A stretch of 11,563 nucleotides of DNA from Larix sibirica (GCA_004151065.3 NWUY0300061223.1:3665-15227); one strand, 5' to 3'. Counted from the first letter of the stretch, positions 1 through 8,309 are shown. Notes: a model not told the origin generated them from the sequence alone. A program made the numbers and translations.

Positions 1-67
1 CTTAAGTAAAATCTCAATAGTCGGTGGAATTTTTTCAGGGTATGTATGATATCATTAGACATGGCAT

Positions 68-1355
68 TTGAGGGTGGTGGAGGACTTTATATTGCAAGGT
101 CATTTGTGTGCCCCTCTCAATGCTACTTTTATTGCCCTCATCCCCAAGAAGATGATCCCTATTCATTCGATGATTTTAGACCAATATCTTTGTGCAACTG
201 CATCTACAAGGTGGTGGCTAAGGTCATGGTCAAAAGAATTAAGAGAATCTTGTCAAAATACATTTCCTGTGAGCAGTTTGGTTTCTTGGAAGGAAGACAA
301 ATTCATGAAGCCATACGAGTTTCTTAGGAGGGCCTCCATTGTATCAAAACCAAGAAGTTAAAGGGAGATGTTCTAAAAATAGACCTATCTAAAGCCTACG
401 ATAGAGTGAGTTGGATATACATCATACTTCTACTTACGCATTTGGGTTTTGAAGTCCCTTTTATTGATTAGATAATGAGTTGCATATATTTGGTCTCTTT
501 TGTTGTTCTTATAAATGGATTGGCTTCCCCTTTTTTTCATGCTGAAATAGGCTTTCGTCAACGATGCCCGCGATCTCCCCTATTGTTCTTACTAGTCGCT
601 GGAGGGCTTAGGAGGGGCTTGGGAGAGGCAAAAAAGTCAGGCTCATTCCATGGTATTCTGATATTCCCTACGCTTCGAACAACTTATCTTCTCTTCATGG
701 ATGATGTTCTAATTTTCTATAATGGATTCCGTAGGGATGCTAACAAGATAAAGGAGATCCTGGGCCTTTTTGGTTAGGTCATGGTATGTGTATAAATGAA
801 AGGAAATCCTCTCTCTCAGTTCTAAATAGGGCAGAAGAAGAAGTTTGTCACTATTGTCATATCTTCTCTTTTGATTTAAGAGACTTCAATCTCGACCTGA
901 AGGCTTGGAGTTTTGGATGGTTTTCGAGAGCTAGAAGGGTGGTGTTATTCAAATATGTATTGGATACCATCCCAGTATATTGGATATCTTTAGCTTGGAT
1001 TCCCAAAGGAATTCTTAAGAAATCTAGGAAACTTTGTTTTAAATTTCTATGGACTGGGACCAGTGATCACTATGTTCTTCCTTGGGTCAGATGGGAGAAA
1101 TTGGCTATTCCAAAATTGCTCAGTGGATGGAGCCTAACAAATATTTTTTTATTCTCTAAAGCTCTAGTATCCAAAGTTGGATGGAGGATTTTAAATAAAG
1201 ATAGTTTTTGGTCTTCTGTGGTTACTCACAAATACATTCATCTAGAAACTATTGAGGAGTGGATTAGGGACCCTGTTAAAGGGAGGTCAAACTTCTCCAT
1301 CATTTGGAAAGCTGTCACTAGTTCTTTCCCGATTGTTGGTGAGGGTCTCACCTGA
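68..1355 (+). pseudogene. LINE A reverse transcriptase domain remnant
   Basis: RT motifs appear in family order: NATFIALIPKK (frame 2), then in frame 1 DDFRPISLCNCIYK, EQFGFLEGRQIHEAI, VLKIDLSKAYDRVSW, a damaged GLRQGCPLSP block (GFRQRCPRSP at 550-579) and the catalytic YxDD-type motif as FMDD at 694-705. Stops interrupt at 325 and 469. A one-base loss near 781 moves the frame, after which INERKSSLSV, IPVYWISLAWIPKG and FLFSKALVSKVGWR follow down to a stop at 1353. About 28-30 codons are missing near 900: LINE B still has this stretch (KYLGF to WLHLW, 4937-5023), while LINE A jumps from DFNLDLK to AWSF. The catalytic Asp pair survives, but the broken frame rules out an active enzyme. Confidence 0.92.
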
Positions 1356-1830
1356 CGCATTGGAAATGGGGAAAAATTTCGTGTCAGGTTTGATTCATGG
1401 CCGGGTAGCCAAAAAGTCCATCTCCTTCCTCAAATTATGATTCAACAGCTCCATCAACAAGGCTTTTTCTTTATGGCATCCTCACTCGTCCTCGATTTGG
1501 AACCAAGGTTGGAAGGAATCTCACAAGCTAGGGCTTGGGGAAGACTTTTCAGATGTATGGAATAATTATTTAAGAGTGCTTAGATCATCTCACACATGCT
1601 TAATAAATAGGGAAGGTGAAATTATCTAGAATCATGCTTCTCATGGACACTACACTCCAAAATTGGGTTACATCCAACTAAATGTTGAAATGTTGCATAA
1701 TGATCCAAATTGGTGGTGGAAAGGGCTCTGGAAATCAAAATGTCCATTAAATTACCATATTATAGAAAATGAGGAGTTGGTCACCCATCTCTTTATCTCT
1801 TGCCATTTTGCTGCTTTAGTATGGAAATAA
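1354..1830 (+). pseudogene. LINE A connection and zinc-binding region (zf-RVT type), damaged
   Basis: After the stop at 1353 the peptide continues as RIGNGEKFRVRFDSWPG. It shifts frame in the T-rich run around 1464-1472 and continues as IWNQGWKESHKLGLGEDF and VWNNYLRVLRSSH. A stop at 1627 follows, then HGHYTPKLGYIQLNV and WWWKGLWKSKCP. These match the linker and zf-RVT-type region of plant LINE ORF2. The paired cysteines expected upstream of the HLF..C half are absent: the text passes from SKCPLNYH to ENEELVTHLFISCHF, so roughly 25-30 codons are deleted near 1770. A stop at 1828 closes the frame. The zinc site could not form. Confidence 0.82.
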
Positions 1831-1959
1831 TGCTCTATGAAATTGGGGAGAGTCTATAATTGGCATGGGCTCTTAGTGGACAATGCATGGAAGGAATGGT
1901 GTTGAAATCTTGTGCATAGGAGCCTATATTTGACGAGGATTCTCAGGAGAATAACAAGT

Positions 1960-2377
1960 TTTGTGGGGGTGGGGGGGGGATGATCCTCTATCTCTCAGAA
2001 AACCATTTTTTCAAGCTCAAAATGGGACTAGGCTCTGGAGGAAACAACTATGCATAACTAATGTCCTTAAAACTTCTTTTGCTCTTCGCTAGGGAAAAAG
2101 GCGTGAAATCCATTCAAATTTTTGGTGACTCCATTTGTATAATTTTCTCTTACTTTCTCTTTTTGAATAAGTTACTCGTATCATGGAGTCTTTTGGTGTT
2201 TACACTTGCTGCGATGTTTATAGGTGGCACAACTTGAAAGCATACAGGCTATCTAAAGAAGGTATATAGTTGGCTCTTGGGAAATGTACGATTTTCGAGT
2301 ACCACAATGGAGATTTTTTTGAATTATATCACATTCCCTTGATGGAGGGTTTGGGCCCTCCCGATGCTCGTACTTAG
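1960..2377 (+). pseudogene. LINE A C-terminal RNase H domain remnant
   Basis: RNase H in this LINE group is thought to remove template RNA during cDNA synthesis. In frame 3 the sequence reads MILYLSENHFFKLKMGLGS, then NNYA-stop-LMSLKLLLLFA and GVKSIQIFGDS. The Asp of GDS (2127-2129) is kept. The catalytic Glu codon of the NNxAELxxL motif has become TAA at 2055-2057. The expected first Asp block (FFDGA type) is missing, replaced by a G-rich stretch at 1963-1979 that includes nine consecutive G. After a frameshift near 2225 the tail reads LSKEGI-stop-LALGKCTIFEYHNG (stop at 2267) and ends at 2375-2377. The LSKEG and EYHNG blocks match the usual ORF2 C-terminus. Confidence 0.85.
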
Positions 2378-2625
2378 CATGTGGATCATGGAACTTTTCA
2401 GTTTTCATTTTTTTTTCTCGGCCCAGTTGTTGTGACAAGTTTTGATCAGCGATCTTAAAATATGGCATGCTGGATTTCAGGCATAGTCTCGCTCTTTCTT
2501 GGCTATGTTTTGAACATGTTCTATGACAGATTGGATACATAAACTATTTTCTTTGGATCACAACTTTGTTTCAAATAACTCAATGTAAGGTTTATGTTGA
2601 ACATCTTGATATATTTTTTATCATG
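2378..2625 (+). other. Putative 3' UTR of LINE A
   Basis: T-rich non-coding sequence follows directly after the ORF2 stop. It ends in cttgatatattttttatca (2604-2622), which resembles the terminal segments of plant LINE 3' UTRs. No A-tail or target-site duplication could be identified, so the end is approximate. Confidence 0.45.
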
Positions 2626-2664
2626 AGCTACAAGCTCAGTGTTTTAGAAATACATGGAAACATG

Positions 2665-2700
2665 TAATAATAATAATTATTATTATTATTATTATTTTTT
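2665..2700. repeat. Palindromic (TAA)4(TTA)6 microsatellite plus T run
   Basis: Four TAA units (2665-2676) run straight into six TTA units (2677-2694) and a T run (2695-2700, continuing to about 2702). The central 24 bases (2665-2688) are a perfect inverted repeat with no loop. An unresolved base follows at 2707, as expected where sequencing or assembly slipped. Confidence 0.9.
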
Positions 2701-3235
2701 TTAATTTNGGGTGAAAATGTTCAAATTTTTAAAGATTTGAAGGTCACTACGGATAAGTGTGTTTTGCACTCTATTTTTCTTGCTATATATTTTTTTCCTT
2801 GGAAAAAAATTTGTAATTTTATTGACAAGTAAAAAAAATTACATTCATTAGATGCTTTAGAAAGCATACTTGTGCTATATAAAGAGAGCCAAACCACCAT
2901 AATCACCTTATAATATGCCCTTTTGCAAAAATGGATCCGTGCTGATTGTGTTTTTCATTTCTAAGATTAATCTACCGCATCTATATATTGAATCCTTCAA
3001 AAAAGAGGTGGTGATCCACTTGTTTATCTAGCCATAGCTTAGAAAAATACAATAGTAGTAAAAACCAGATTACACTTATAGGAGAAAGAAAAGGGAGATC
3101 TCATGTGAACCAAACACACCATATATCTTACTAATAATCGATGTGGGGTGAAAAATGAGACTACCCCATTAAAATTTTTCATGCTATATATATGGAAAAT
3201 GAGGATATATTATTCTTGGATATCCTTGGATGGAC
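2701..3235. other. AT-rich spacer, no gene seen
   Basis: No coding frame, RNA gene or element boundary can be supported. A short hairpin lies at 2852-2867 (ATGCTTT, AG loop, AAAGCAT). The stretch 2788-2806 (ttttttccttggaaaaaaa) resembles the reverse complement of the 3' end of LINE B (7088-7106). It could mark a tiny inverted LINE 3' end, but the match is short and AT-rich. Confidence 0.5.
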
Positions 3236-3870
3236 TTAGTTAACAATTAATATTAATCTACAAATGAATTTTATGAATCTTTGGAACAAGAAAAAGAAAA
3301 TTAATTTGCAAAATATTTCTCTTACTAAACCACACGTGCCCAAGGTGGCACATACACAAGTGATTGTAGGGAAACTAATTGCAATACTTATAGACACATC
3401 ATAGGAAGAATCTGGCATTGAATAAGAAGAGAAGTTCACAAAAGCGCTCGAAGGAGAGCTCTAAGAAGGGCATAAAAATGAAGAATAATCTAAGGCGCTG
3501 CATGACTCAAAGGAGATACATGTTGAAGAGTTAATGAAAGAATAACCAATATTTAAGGTTGTCGTGTCTCACCACTCATGCCACCCAAAGAAACAACAAT
3601 CATCAATGCAAGGTTGTGATCATTGAAAACCTTAACATGGAACTAGATAACACACAATACAAGGTACACATATGAATAAAAGCAATGCATGAGGGTATCA
3701 TGATAACATAAAGAGATTAGGATTCCAAAGGAGCAACCATACTTCAATATCAGGGTGGCCAAGTAGTTGAATCTCATGTCCATATTTCATTCGTAATTAA
3801 GGATGGATGCTCGTGCTTGGTACCACTTGATTACCTTGCTTAATGGATCATATTATATGGATTCTACTCA
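3236..3870. other. Unassigned sequence, possibly decayed interior of a gypsy element
   Basis: Base composition is slightly less AT-rich than in the flanks, with purine-rich patches around 3440-3540. No recognisable gag or pol peptide was found in any + frame. Its position directly upstream of a likely polypurine tract and LTR suggests it may be the spacer or pol 3' end of that element. This is inference from context only. Confidence 0.25.
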
Positions 3871-3905
3871 TGTGTTGAGGATGAAACATGCAAAGGGGGA
3901 TGGGA
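3871..3905 (+). mobile_element. Likely gypsy pol end and polypurine tract
   Basis: The sequence gttgaggatgaaacatgcaa (3874-3893) is followed by the purine tract aaagggggatggga (3892-3905). This resembles the common plant Ty3-gypsy junction, in which a final Glu-Asp-Glu-like coding end runs into a G-rich polypurine tract and then an LTR starting TGTAA. The frame at 3877-3885 reads Glu-Asp-Glu. The polypurine tract is where plus-strand DNA synthesis is primed in LTR retrotransposons. A chance purine run is the alternative. Confidence 0.5.
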
Positions 3906-4294
3906 TGTAATGTACCTAGGGAGGATAATAAGGTGTACGTAAGGATAATAATTAATGCAATGTTTTCATAATAATGGAATAAGACCCATTTGGTAGTTGG
4001 TGGGTAATAAATCAACCCACTAAGTAGTTAAAGGGAACAATATAACAATGTGGGATGATTGGCATAGACCCCAATATATAGTCATGGGAAAGTATCTATA
4101 CACATGAATATCATTGTATTGAACATGATGAACATTGTATAATAACAAGCATGGTTTGTGAGTGATTCCTTCCATAAAGAGTAATTGATGATGTTATCCT
4201 ACCTTAACTTAGAGTCTTCTTTATATTATTGTGTAAATGTATTTAGTTATTCTAATTTTTTTATTATTATCTATTATCTACACAATTTACTACA
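3906..4294 (+). mobile_element. Putative 3' or solo LTR of a Ty3-gypsy element
   Basis: The sequence begins TGTAATGTACC immediately after the polypurine tract, as expected of an LTR 5' end. A TATA-like tatatag lies at 4075-4081, some 170 bases in, where a U3 promoter would sit. T-rich sequence with polyadenylation character follows at 4200-4270. Two ends are possible: ACTACA at 4294 (389 bp, terminal match TGTA/TACA), or TGTTACA at 4399 (494 bp, terminal match TGTAA/TTACA). The second falls inside a tandem repeat. No second LTR is present, so neither end can be confirmed by pairing. Confidence 0.5.
4075..4081 (+). promoter_or_regulatory. TATA-like box inside the putative LTR
   Basis: The motif tatatag follows a C-rich stretch (gacccca) and precedes gtcatggga. 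The spacing from the presumed LTR start suits a U3 promoter, but the motif alone is weak in AT-rich DNA. Confidence 0.35.
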
Positions 4295-4368
4295 AAGCCT
4301 AACAATACTCACCCAAACTCATTAAAAACAAAAATACCATGATGAAATCCCTTTTGAAATGGACTTCT

Positions 4369-4506
4369 CAAATAGATTAATCTAACCTACTATGTTACAA
4401 TACATACCCTATTAATTAATTAATCAAATAGCCTTTTCAAATAGATTAAGCTAACCTACTATGTTACAATACACACCCTGCTAATTAATTAATCATAGAA
4501 AATGTA
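4369..4506. repeat. 69-bp tandem duplication
   Basis: Copy 1 spans 4369-4437 and copy 2 spans 4438-4506. Both share caaatagattaa/gctaacc, ctactatgttacaataca and attaattaattaatca blocks, with only a handful of substitutions until similarity fades after about position 4492. The repeat may lie inside or just beyond the end of the putative LTR. Confidence 0.85.
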
Positions 4507-4552
4507 TTGTTAAAATAATTTACCACTTATTACTTTAACTCTTGAACAAGAA

Positions 4553-5449
4553 ATGAATGGTTCAACCTCTCATTTTTTTAGACCTAGCAGGGGTCTTAGA
4601 CAAGGCTTCCCTCTTGCACCTCTTCTATTTATCTTGGTTGTTGAAGGATTAAGCAAATTAATCTTGGATTGTAAAAACAAGGGTTCTCTCAAAGGTTTAT
4701 CAGCTGGAGGTCTTCTTCACATAACCCATTTGTTTTTTTTATGACATTCTTCTCTTTTCCAATGGATTCAAATGCGAAGTGTTAATGGTTCAACACTTAA
4801 TCAAGCTCTTTGGGGATGCCTCTGGCATGGAATATAATTTTAGGAAATCATCTTTATCTTTTATGTTCTTTGAGAAAGATGACCTTGAATGGGTCTGCAC
4901 CCAGTTGACATTTTCGGTGCCTAATGTTGTGATAGGTAAGTATTTAGGTTTCATTTTGAATCCTAATGACTATCAGAAGAAATATTGGGATTGGTTGATT
5001 TGGAAGGTGGAAAAGTGGCTTCACTTATGGTGTAACAAGTGGCTTAGTAGGGGTGGCGGGATGATTTTGGTTAAATCACTTTTGGAAGATGTCAGGCTGC
5101 TATTCCTGTAAGCACCATGGACCATATAAGGAAGCTCTAGTACAATTTTCTATGGTGGGGGAATAAGGAGGATCACTCTATTAATTGGTGTGCCTGGAAT
5201 CAATTAGCTAGACCCAAGGAGATGGAAGGATGGGGATTTAATGATCCTAAGCATTTTGCTAAGGCTTTAGCTGCTAAAGGTGTTTGGATAATTATACGGG
5301 GTGAAGGGCTTTGGGCCAAAGTAGTTTACTATAAATATATCTCTACCTTTTCAGTAGAAGAATGGTTTAGAATTGAGGTCAAGTCTAGTAGGAATGGATC
5401 TAATATGTGGAAAGCTTTGATAAATCCATTTGAGGGTATTGGTAACTAG
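4553..5449 (+). pseudogene. LINE B reverse transcriptase palm, thumb and connection remnant
   Basis: The fragment begins at the GLRQGFPLAPLLFILVVEGL block; fingers and the first catalytic Asp are absent. The YxDD-type motif is broken. An extra T in the run at 4733-4740 shifts the frame, and the motif now reads FFYD, with Tyr in place of the first Asp (4740-4742) before ILLFSNG. The thumb is kept: GKYLGFILNPNDYQKKYWDW, then WCNKWLSRGGGMILVKSLLE. After another shift near 5090 come IPVSTMDHIRKL, a stop at 5138, YNFLWWGNKEDHSINW, HFAKALAAKGVW, YYKYISTFSVEEWFR and NMWKALINPF, up to a stop at 5447. It is catalytically dead for two independent reasons. Confidence 0.9.
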
Positions 5450-6183
5450 ATGGTGTGGCAGGGTAGGCTGGTCAGACTGGGGCACAACCCTTGGTTAGGA
5501 AGTGATGGTGCTCACATGATGCCTTTGGGTCTTGTTGAATACCTTAGAGATATGGGTTTTATTTGCTTATCCCATATTAATGATGAGGCAAACAATACTT
5601 TATTTTCTCAACAATGGATTTCAGCTGAGATTTGGGGATTGTGGATGTTGCTCATATTTAGGCTTAGGAAGCTTATATCAATGCTCTTAAATTCTTCAAT
5701 ATCAGACTTCAGGATTTTGCGGATAGATTTGTTTGGTCCTGTAATTTTTCGAGGGGTGCCTACTCTCTTAATCTTGGTTACATGGTTATAAGGGAAGAAG
5801 AAGAATACCCGAAGCTCAGTTGGTGGCATCAGTTAGTTTGGCATTTTAAATTCCCTCTAATAAATTATTTATCTGGCTATATTTGTCCAAGAAAATCCCC
5901 ACTTGGGATTATTATTGCAGAAAATTCGACAGGGCCCAATAGATGTCCTCTTTGCCTTCCAAGTAATCATAGCGTTCATTATCTTTTTATCTCATGCACA
6001 TATATTTCTTATATGTGGGATCATGCATCTTTGGTTTGCATTCAAACCTTCCTTTGGTAAGGTGATTCTCTTGAGGAGGCCCTTTCCCTCTGGATTGACA
6101 ATCAAGTTTTTAAGGATTTCAAGGCTCTTCCTGTGTTGTTCATATGGAGTAATGGATAGCCATAAAATTGGTTATTTTTGAAG
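5450..6183 (+). pseudogene. LINE B connection and zinc-binding region (zf-RVT type)
   Basis: Frame 2 continues with VWQGRLVRLGHNPWLGSDGA and WISAEIWG. Frame 1 takes over near 5670 and reads FADRFVWSCNFSRGAYSLN and WWHQLVWHFKFPL. Between about 5856 and 5930 frame 3 fits better (FIWLYLSKKIPTWDYYCRKF), so two compensating shifts are likely. Frame 1 then gives GPNRCPLCLPSNHSVHYLFI with a complete C-x2-C-x7-H-x5-C ligand set: Cys at 5944 and 5953, His at 5977, Cys at 5995. LINE A has lost this part. Further stops at 6058 and from 6157 on lead into the RNase H linker. Confidence 0.85.
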
Positions 6184-6808
6184 ATACTTAGTTGCACCCT
6201 GGCTATTTGTTGATAAGCGCTTGGAAATATTGAGACATTTTCCCCAATCTGATCCTCCCGCTAGGCCTCAGATGATTGAAGTGGAAAGGATTGATAAGAA
6301 CCTACCTTGGTTGTTTTTTGATGGGGATGCCTAAGGTAATCCTCCTAATGGGGGTGCCAAGGGCATATTGTACCTAAATGACCATAATTGGTTTCAATTT
6401 GTAGCAAGTCTAGAACCTTTCTCTAACAATCGTGTTGAGCTGATGGTCCTTAAAATTTCAATGTTTTTGGCTTTGCAGCATGGTGTGCAGTCCCTCCATA
6501 TTTATGGGAATTCTAGAGTGGCCATTGATTGGTACAAAGACAATAAAACCCCTAGAAATTTGCTTCTTATTCCTATTTATGAAGAGATTATGAGGCTGAA
6601 GATGAAGTTTCTTAGTGTTATCTTCCAGCATGTCTATAGAGAAATAAATTCACAAGCTGATTCTCTTTCTAAGGATGGGATTCAGGTGGACATCGACTAC
6701 TGGATTAGGATAGACAAATCGAATAATGGTGAGGTGACATATGATATAGGTTTATACCATGGATCAACATTCTATTATACTGATCTGTGGGTGCAGGAGG
6801 CACCATAA
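6184..6808 (+). pseudogene. LINE B RNase H domain, nearly intact
   Basis: Some 207 codons in frame 2 contain one internal stop (6332-6334). Visible blocks are PWLFVDKRLEILRHFPQSD, LPWLFFDGDA (first catalytic Asp), the stop, GNPPNGGAKGILYL, NNRVELMVLKISMFLA (catalytic Glu), HGVQSLHIYGNS, FQHVYREINSQADSLSKDG (conserved late Asp) and the C-terminal tail ending QEAP-stop at 6806. The Asp of the usual GDS motif is Asn here (GNS, about 6507-6515), which alone would impair metal-dependent catalysis. From ATG 6368 an uninterrupted 146-residue frame remains. Its good preservation compared with the RT portion could be chance or could reflect sequence recruited from a younger copy. Confidence 0.88.
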
Positions 6809-7112
6809 ATCATTAGTTTTGGTTCTATACTATCTTTTATCCTCTCCGCTCTCTTTAGGATCTAAATCTATTTGGATTGTATGTAAATACTTCTTTGTAG
6901 ATGTTACATCTGTCTTTTTTAGATGACTATTTGGATGAGATGTAACCATCAATATCCAGTCTATGTTGTGGATGACAGAGGTTAAATTTTGTGTCTCTGT
7001 ATTGGCTATATGCATATTGGAACCGTTTTTATGGTAAGATCTGTCGGATCTATGTAAAATGCGTTATATTGACTAATATACCGCGGTTTTATTCCAAGGA
7101 AAAAAATAAAAA
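6809..7112 (+). other. LINE B 3' UTR and A-rich tail
   Basis: Non-coding T-rich sequence follows the RNase H stop. It ends in actaatataccgcggtttta (7072-7091) and attccaagga, then the A-rich tail at 7100-7112. This layout (a short conserved terminus, then A-rich) is typical of plant LINE 3' ends and fixes the 3' boundary better than for LINE A. Confidence 0.7.
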
Positions 7113-8300
7113 TAGTTATTTTATATATCAAATAAAACAAAAAAATAATTTATAGAAAATTCCATTAGGAGAGTTCTCGTACGTCTCCTCAAATCCAATT
7201 AGGGGTATTTAAATATTCAACAAAATAATTGATTATTAAAAAAAATATCATTATATAATAACTATAATGATGATATTTATCATCTTTTGAAAAGGTCATG
7301 ATATAATTATTGTGACGATGAGAGGAATACATTGAATTAAATAAATTAATTTTATGATAGGATATAGTGGAAATGTAAGTGCCAAAGTCATAACACACAA
7401 CCCAAGTAAAAAAAGTTGGCTCCAAGAAACCATTCCGAGGAGCATGTTCAATAAATAATTTCTTGGATGAAGGAGGAGTATGCTATGATTTTTGGAGGAG
7501 TACGATAATTAAGTCATCTTGGATGGCGTTCAAACATACAAAGGCTAGAGCTAGGACCCTTACACATCTGAGCAAGGATCAAATTTGAAGGGTAGGTTCC
7601 TATTTCAAATTGAAGGGCTATATTATATTGAACTCTTCAATGATGTCATGTAAAAATAAACCATTCATTTAATTTGAAAATGTAGTAATACATCAAAATT
7701 TCATTGTATATTAAAAGCAATGTAATCATATTCCTTAATATAGTGATAAAATTTGCATTGTTCCACTCTATGGTTTTTAATAAGTAATGTCTAACCCAAA
7801 TAACCCAAGAACCCATATGGAGGAAATTTTAACAACTAGATGAAAGAAGCTACATGTAGTGTGGAAACAACATTTAAACTTAAATTTAAATGTTGATAAA
7901 TAATGTTGATGGAATGTGTGGTAGACTCTCTTGGGCTTCTGCCTTTGTTGAGGCCTAATCGTTCATTCTCAACCATCCAACAAATTTATATGCAAAAATT
8001 CGGGCAGCCCTTCAATTGCAAAGTTGCAAAATAATGGTCAATTTCATTATTGAAGGGCCACATACAAAATTAATTTTTTTCTACAAGAGAAAAATTGTTG
8101 TGCCCTTGAACCCTTCTCTGAAGGATAAAATAGGACATGAAGGGAATTGAAGGATTCAAATTTGAAGCCTAAGGTTGATCTGTCTCATGCTTGAGGTACG
8201 CTGGGTTATTATGTCGTTTAATTCTTTCAACAGAAGTAGGCCACATGGCCCCATGGCGCATGTGCCCACCCACCTGGTGCACCAATGAACACAAGAGTGA
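7113..8300. other. AT-rich spacer with small hairpins, no gene seen
   Basis: No coding frame or known element is supported. Structures seen are: overlapping inverted repeats at 7248-7270 (TCATTATA arms) and 7269-7284 (GATGATA, tt, TATCATC); an 11-bp stem with a 6-nt loop at 7868-7895 (CAACATTTAAA arms); and several scattered TTGAAGGG-type words between 7585 and 8145. A GC-richer patch at 8225-8280 contains GGCCACATGGCC and GGTGCACC palindromes, just upstream of a TATA-like box. Confidence 0.5.
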
Positions 8301-8309
8301 CAGAAGGTG

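Larger units (their letters stand above)
1..2625 (+). mobile_element. LINE A: decayed L1-like non-LTR retrotransposon, 5' end outside window
   Basis: This is the ORF2 and 3' UTR of a plant L1-like LINE. Such elements copy themselves by target-primed reverse transcription, and their ORF2 carries endonuclease, RT, a zinc-binding region and, in this plant group, RNase H. The window opens just upstream of RT, so any endonuclease lies off the left edge. Recognisable peptides follow the family order through all three + frames: roughly 68-150 (frame 2), 151-777 (frame 1), 786-1465 (frame 3), 1468-1830 (frame 1), 1977-2225 (frame 3) and 2230-2377 (frame 2). That implies at least five frameshifts. In-frame stops lie at 325, 469, 1353, 1627, 2055 and 2267. 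The 3' boundary near 2600-2625 is inferred from a sequence resembling plant LINE 3' ends; no poly-A tail is visible. The element is clearly dead. Confidence 0.9.
4553..7112 (+). mobile_element. LINE B: 5'-truncated L1-like retrotransposon with 3' tail
   Basis: This is a second LINE copy in the same orientation as LINE A, from a different subfamily; the RT palm and RNase H blocks show only partial peptide identity. It starts abruptly inside RT at NGSTSHFFRPSRGLRQG, the usual outcome of incomplete reverse transcription. It then runs through the RT palm and thumb, connection, zinc-binding region, RNase H, 3' UTR and an A-rich tail at 7100-7112. Frames used are about 4553-4739 (frame 2), 4740-5090 (frame 3), 5093-5670 (frame 2), 5670-6183 (frame 1 with a local excursion) and 6184-6808 (frame 2). 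Stops lie at 5138, 5447 and 6332. A weak candidate target-site duplication, aaaataattta, occurs at 4512-4522 and 7142-7152 but does not abut the recognised ends. Confidence 0.9.

Noticed and set aside
151-361. Continuation of the frame-2 open stretch after IPKK
   Set aside because: Family peptides switch to frame 1 at about 150; the frame-2 remainder is out of register.
1963-1979. G-rich run as a possible G-quadruplex
   Set aside because: Only two G tracts are present; slippage or a sequencing artefact explains it better.
2253-2540. Minus-strand open frame of 95 codons
   Set aside because: It lies antisense to the LINE A RNase H tail and 3' UTR and has no recognisable motif.
3236-3439. Minus-strand open frame of 67 codons
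   Set aside because: Hydrophobic low-complexity translation of AT-rich DNA with no support.
5608-5829. Minus-strand open frame of 73 codons
   Set aside because: Antisense shadow of the LINE B zinc-binding region.
5903-6181. Plus-strand 92-codon open frame
   Set aside because: Wrong frame for the zf-RVT-type peptides, which read in frame 1.
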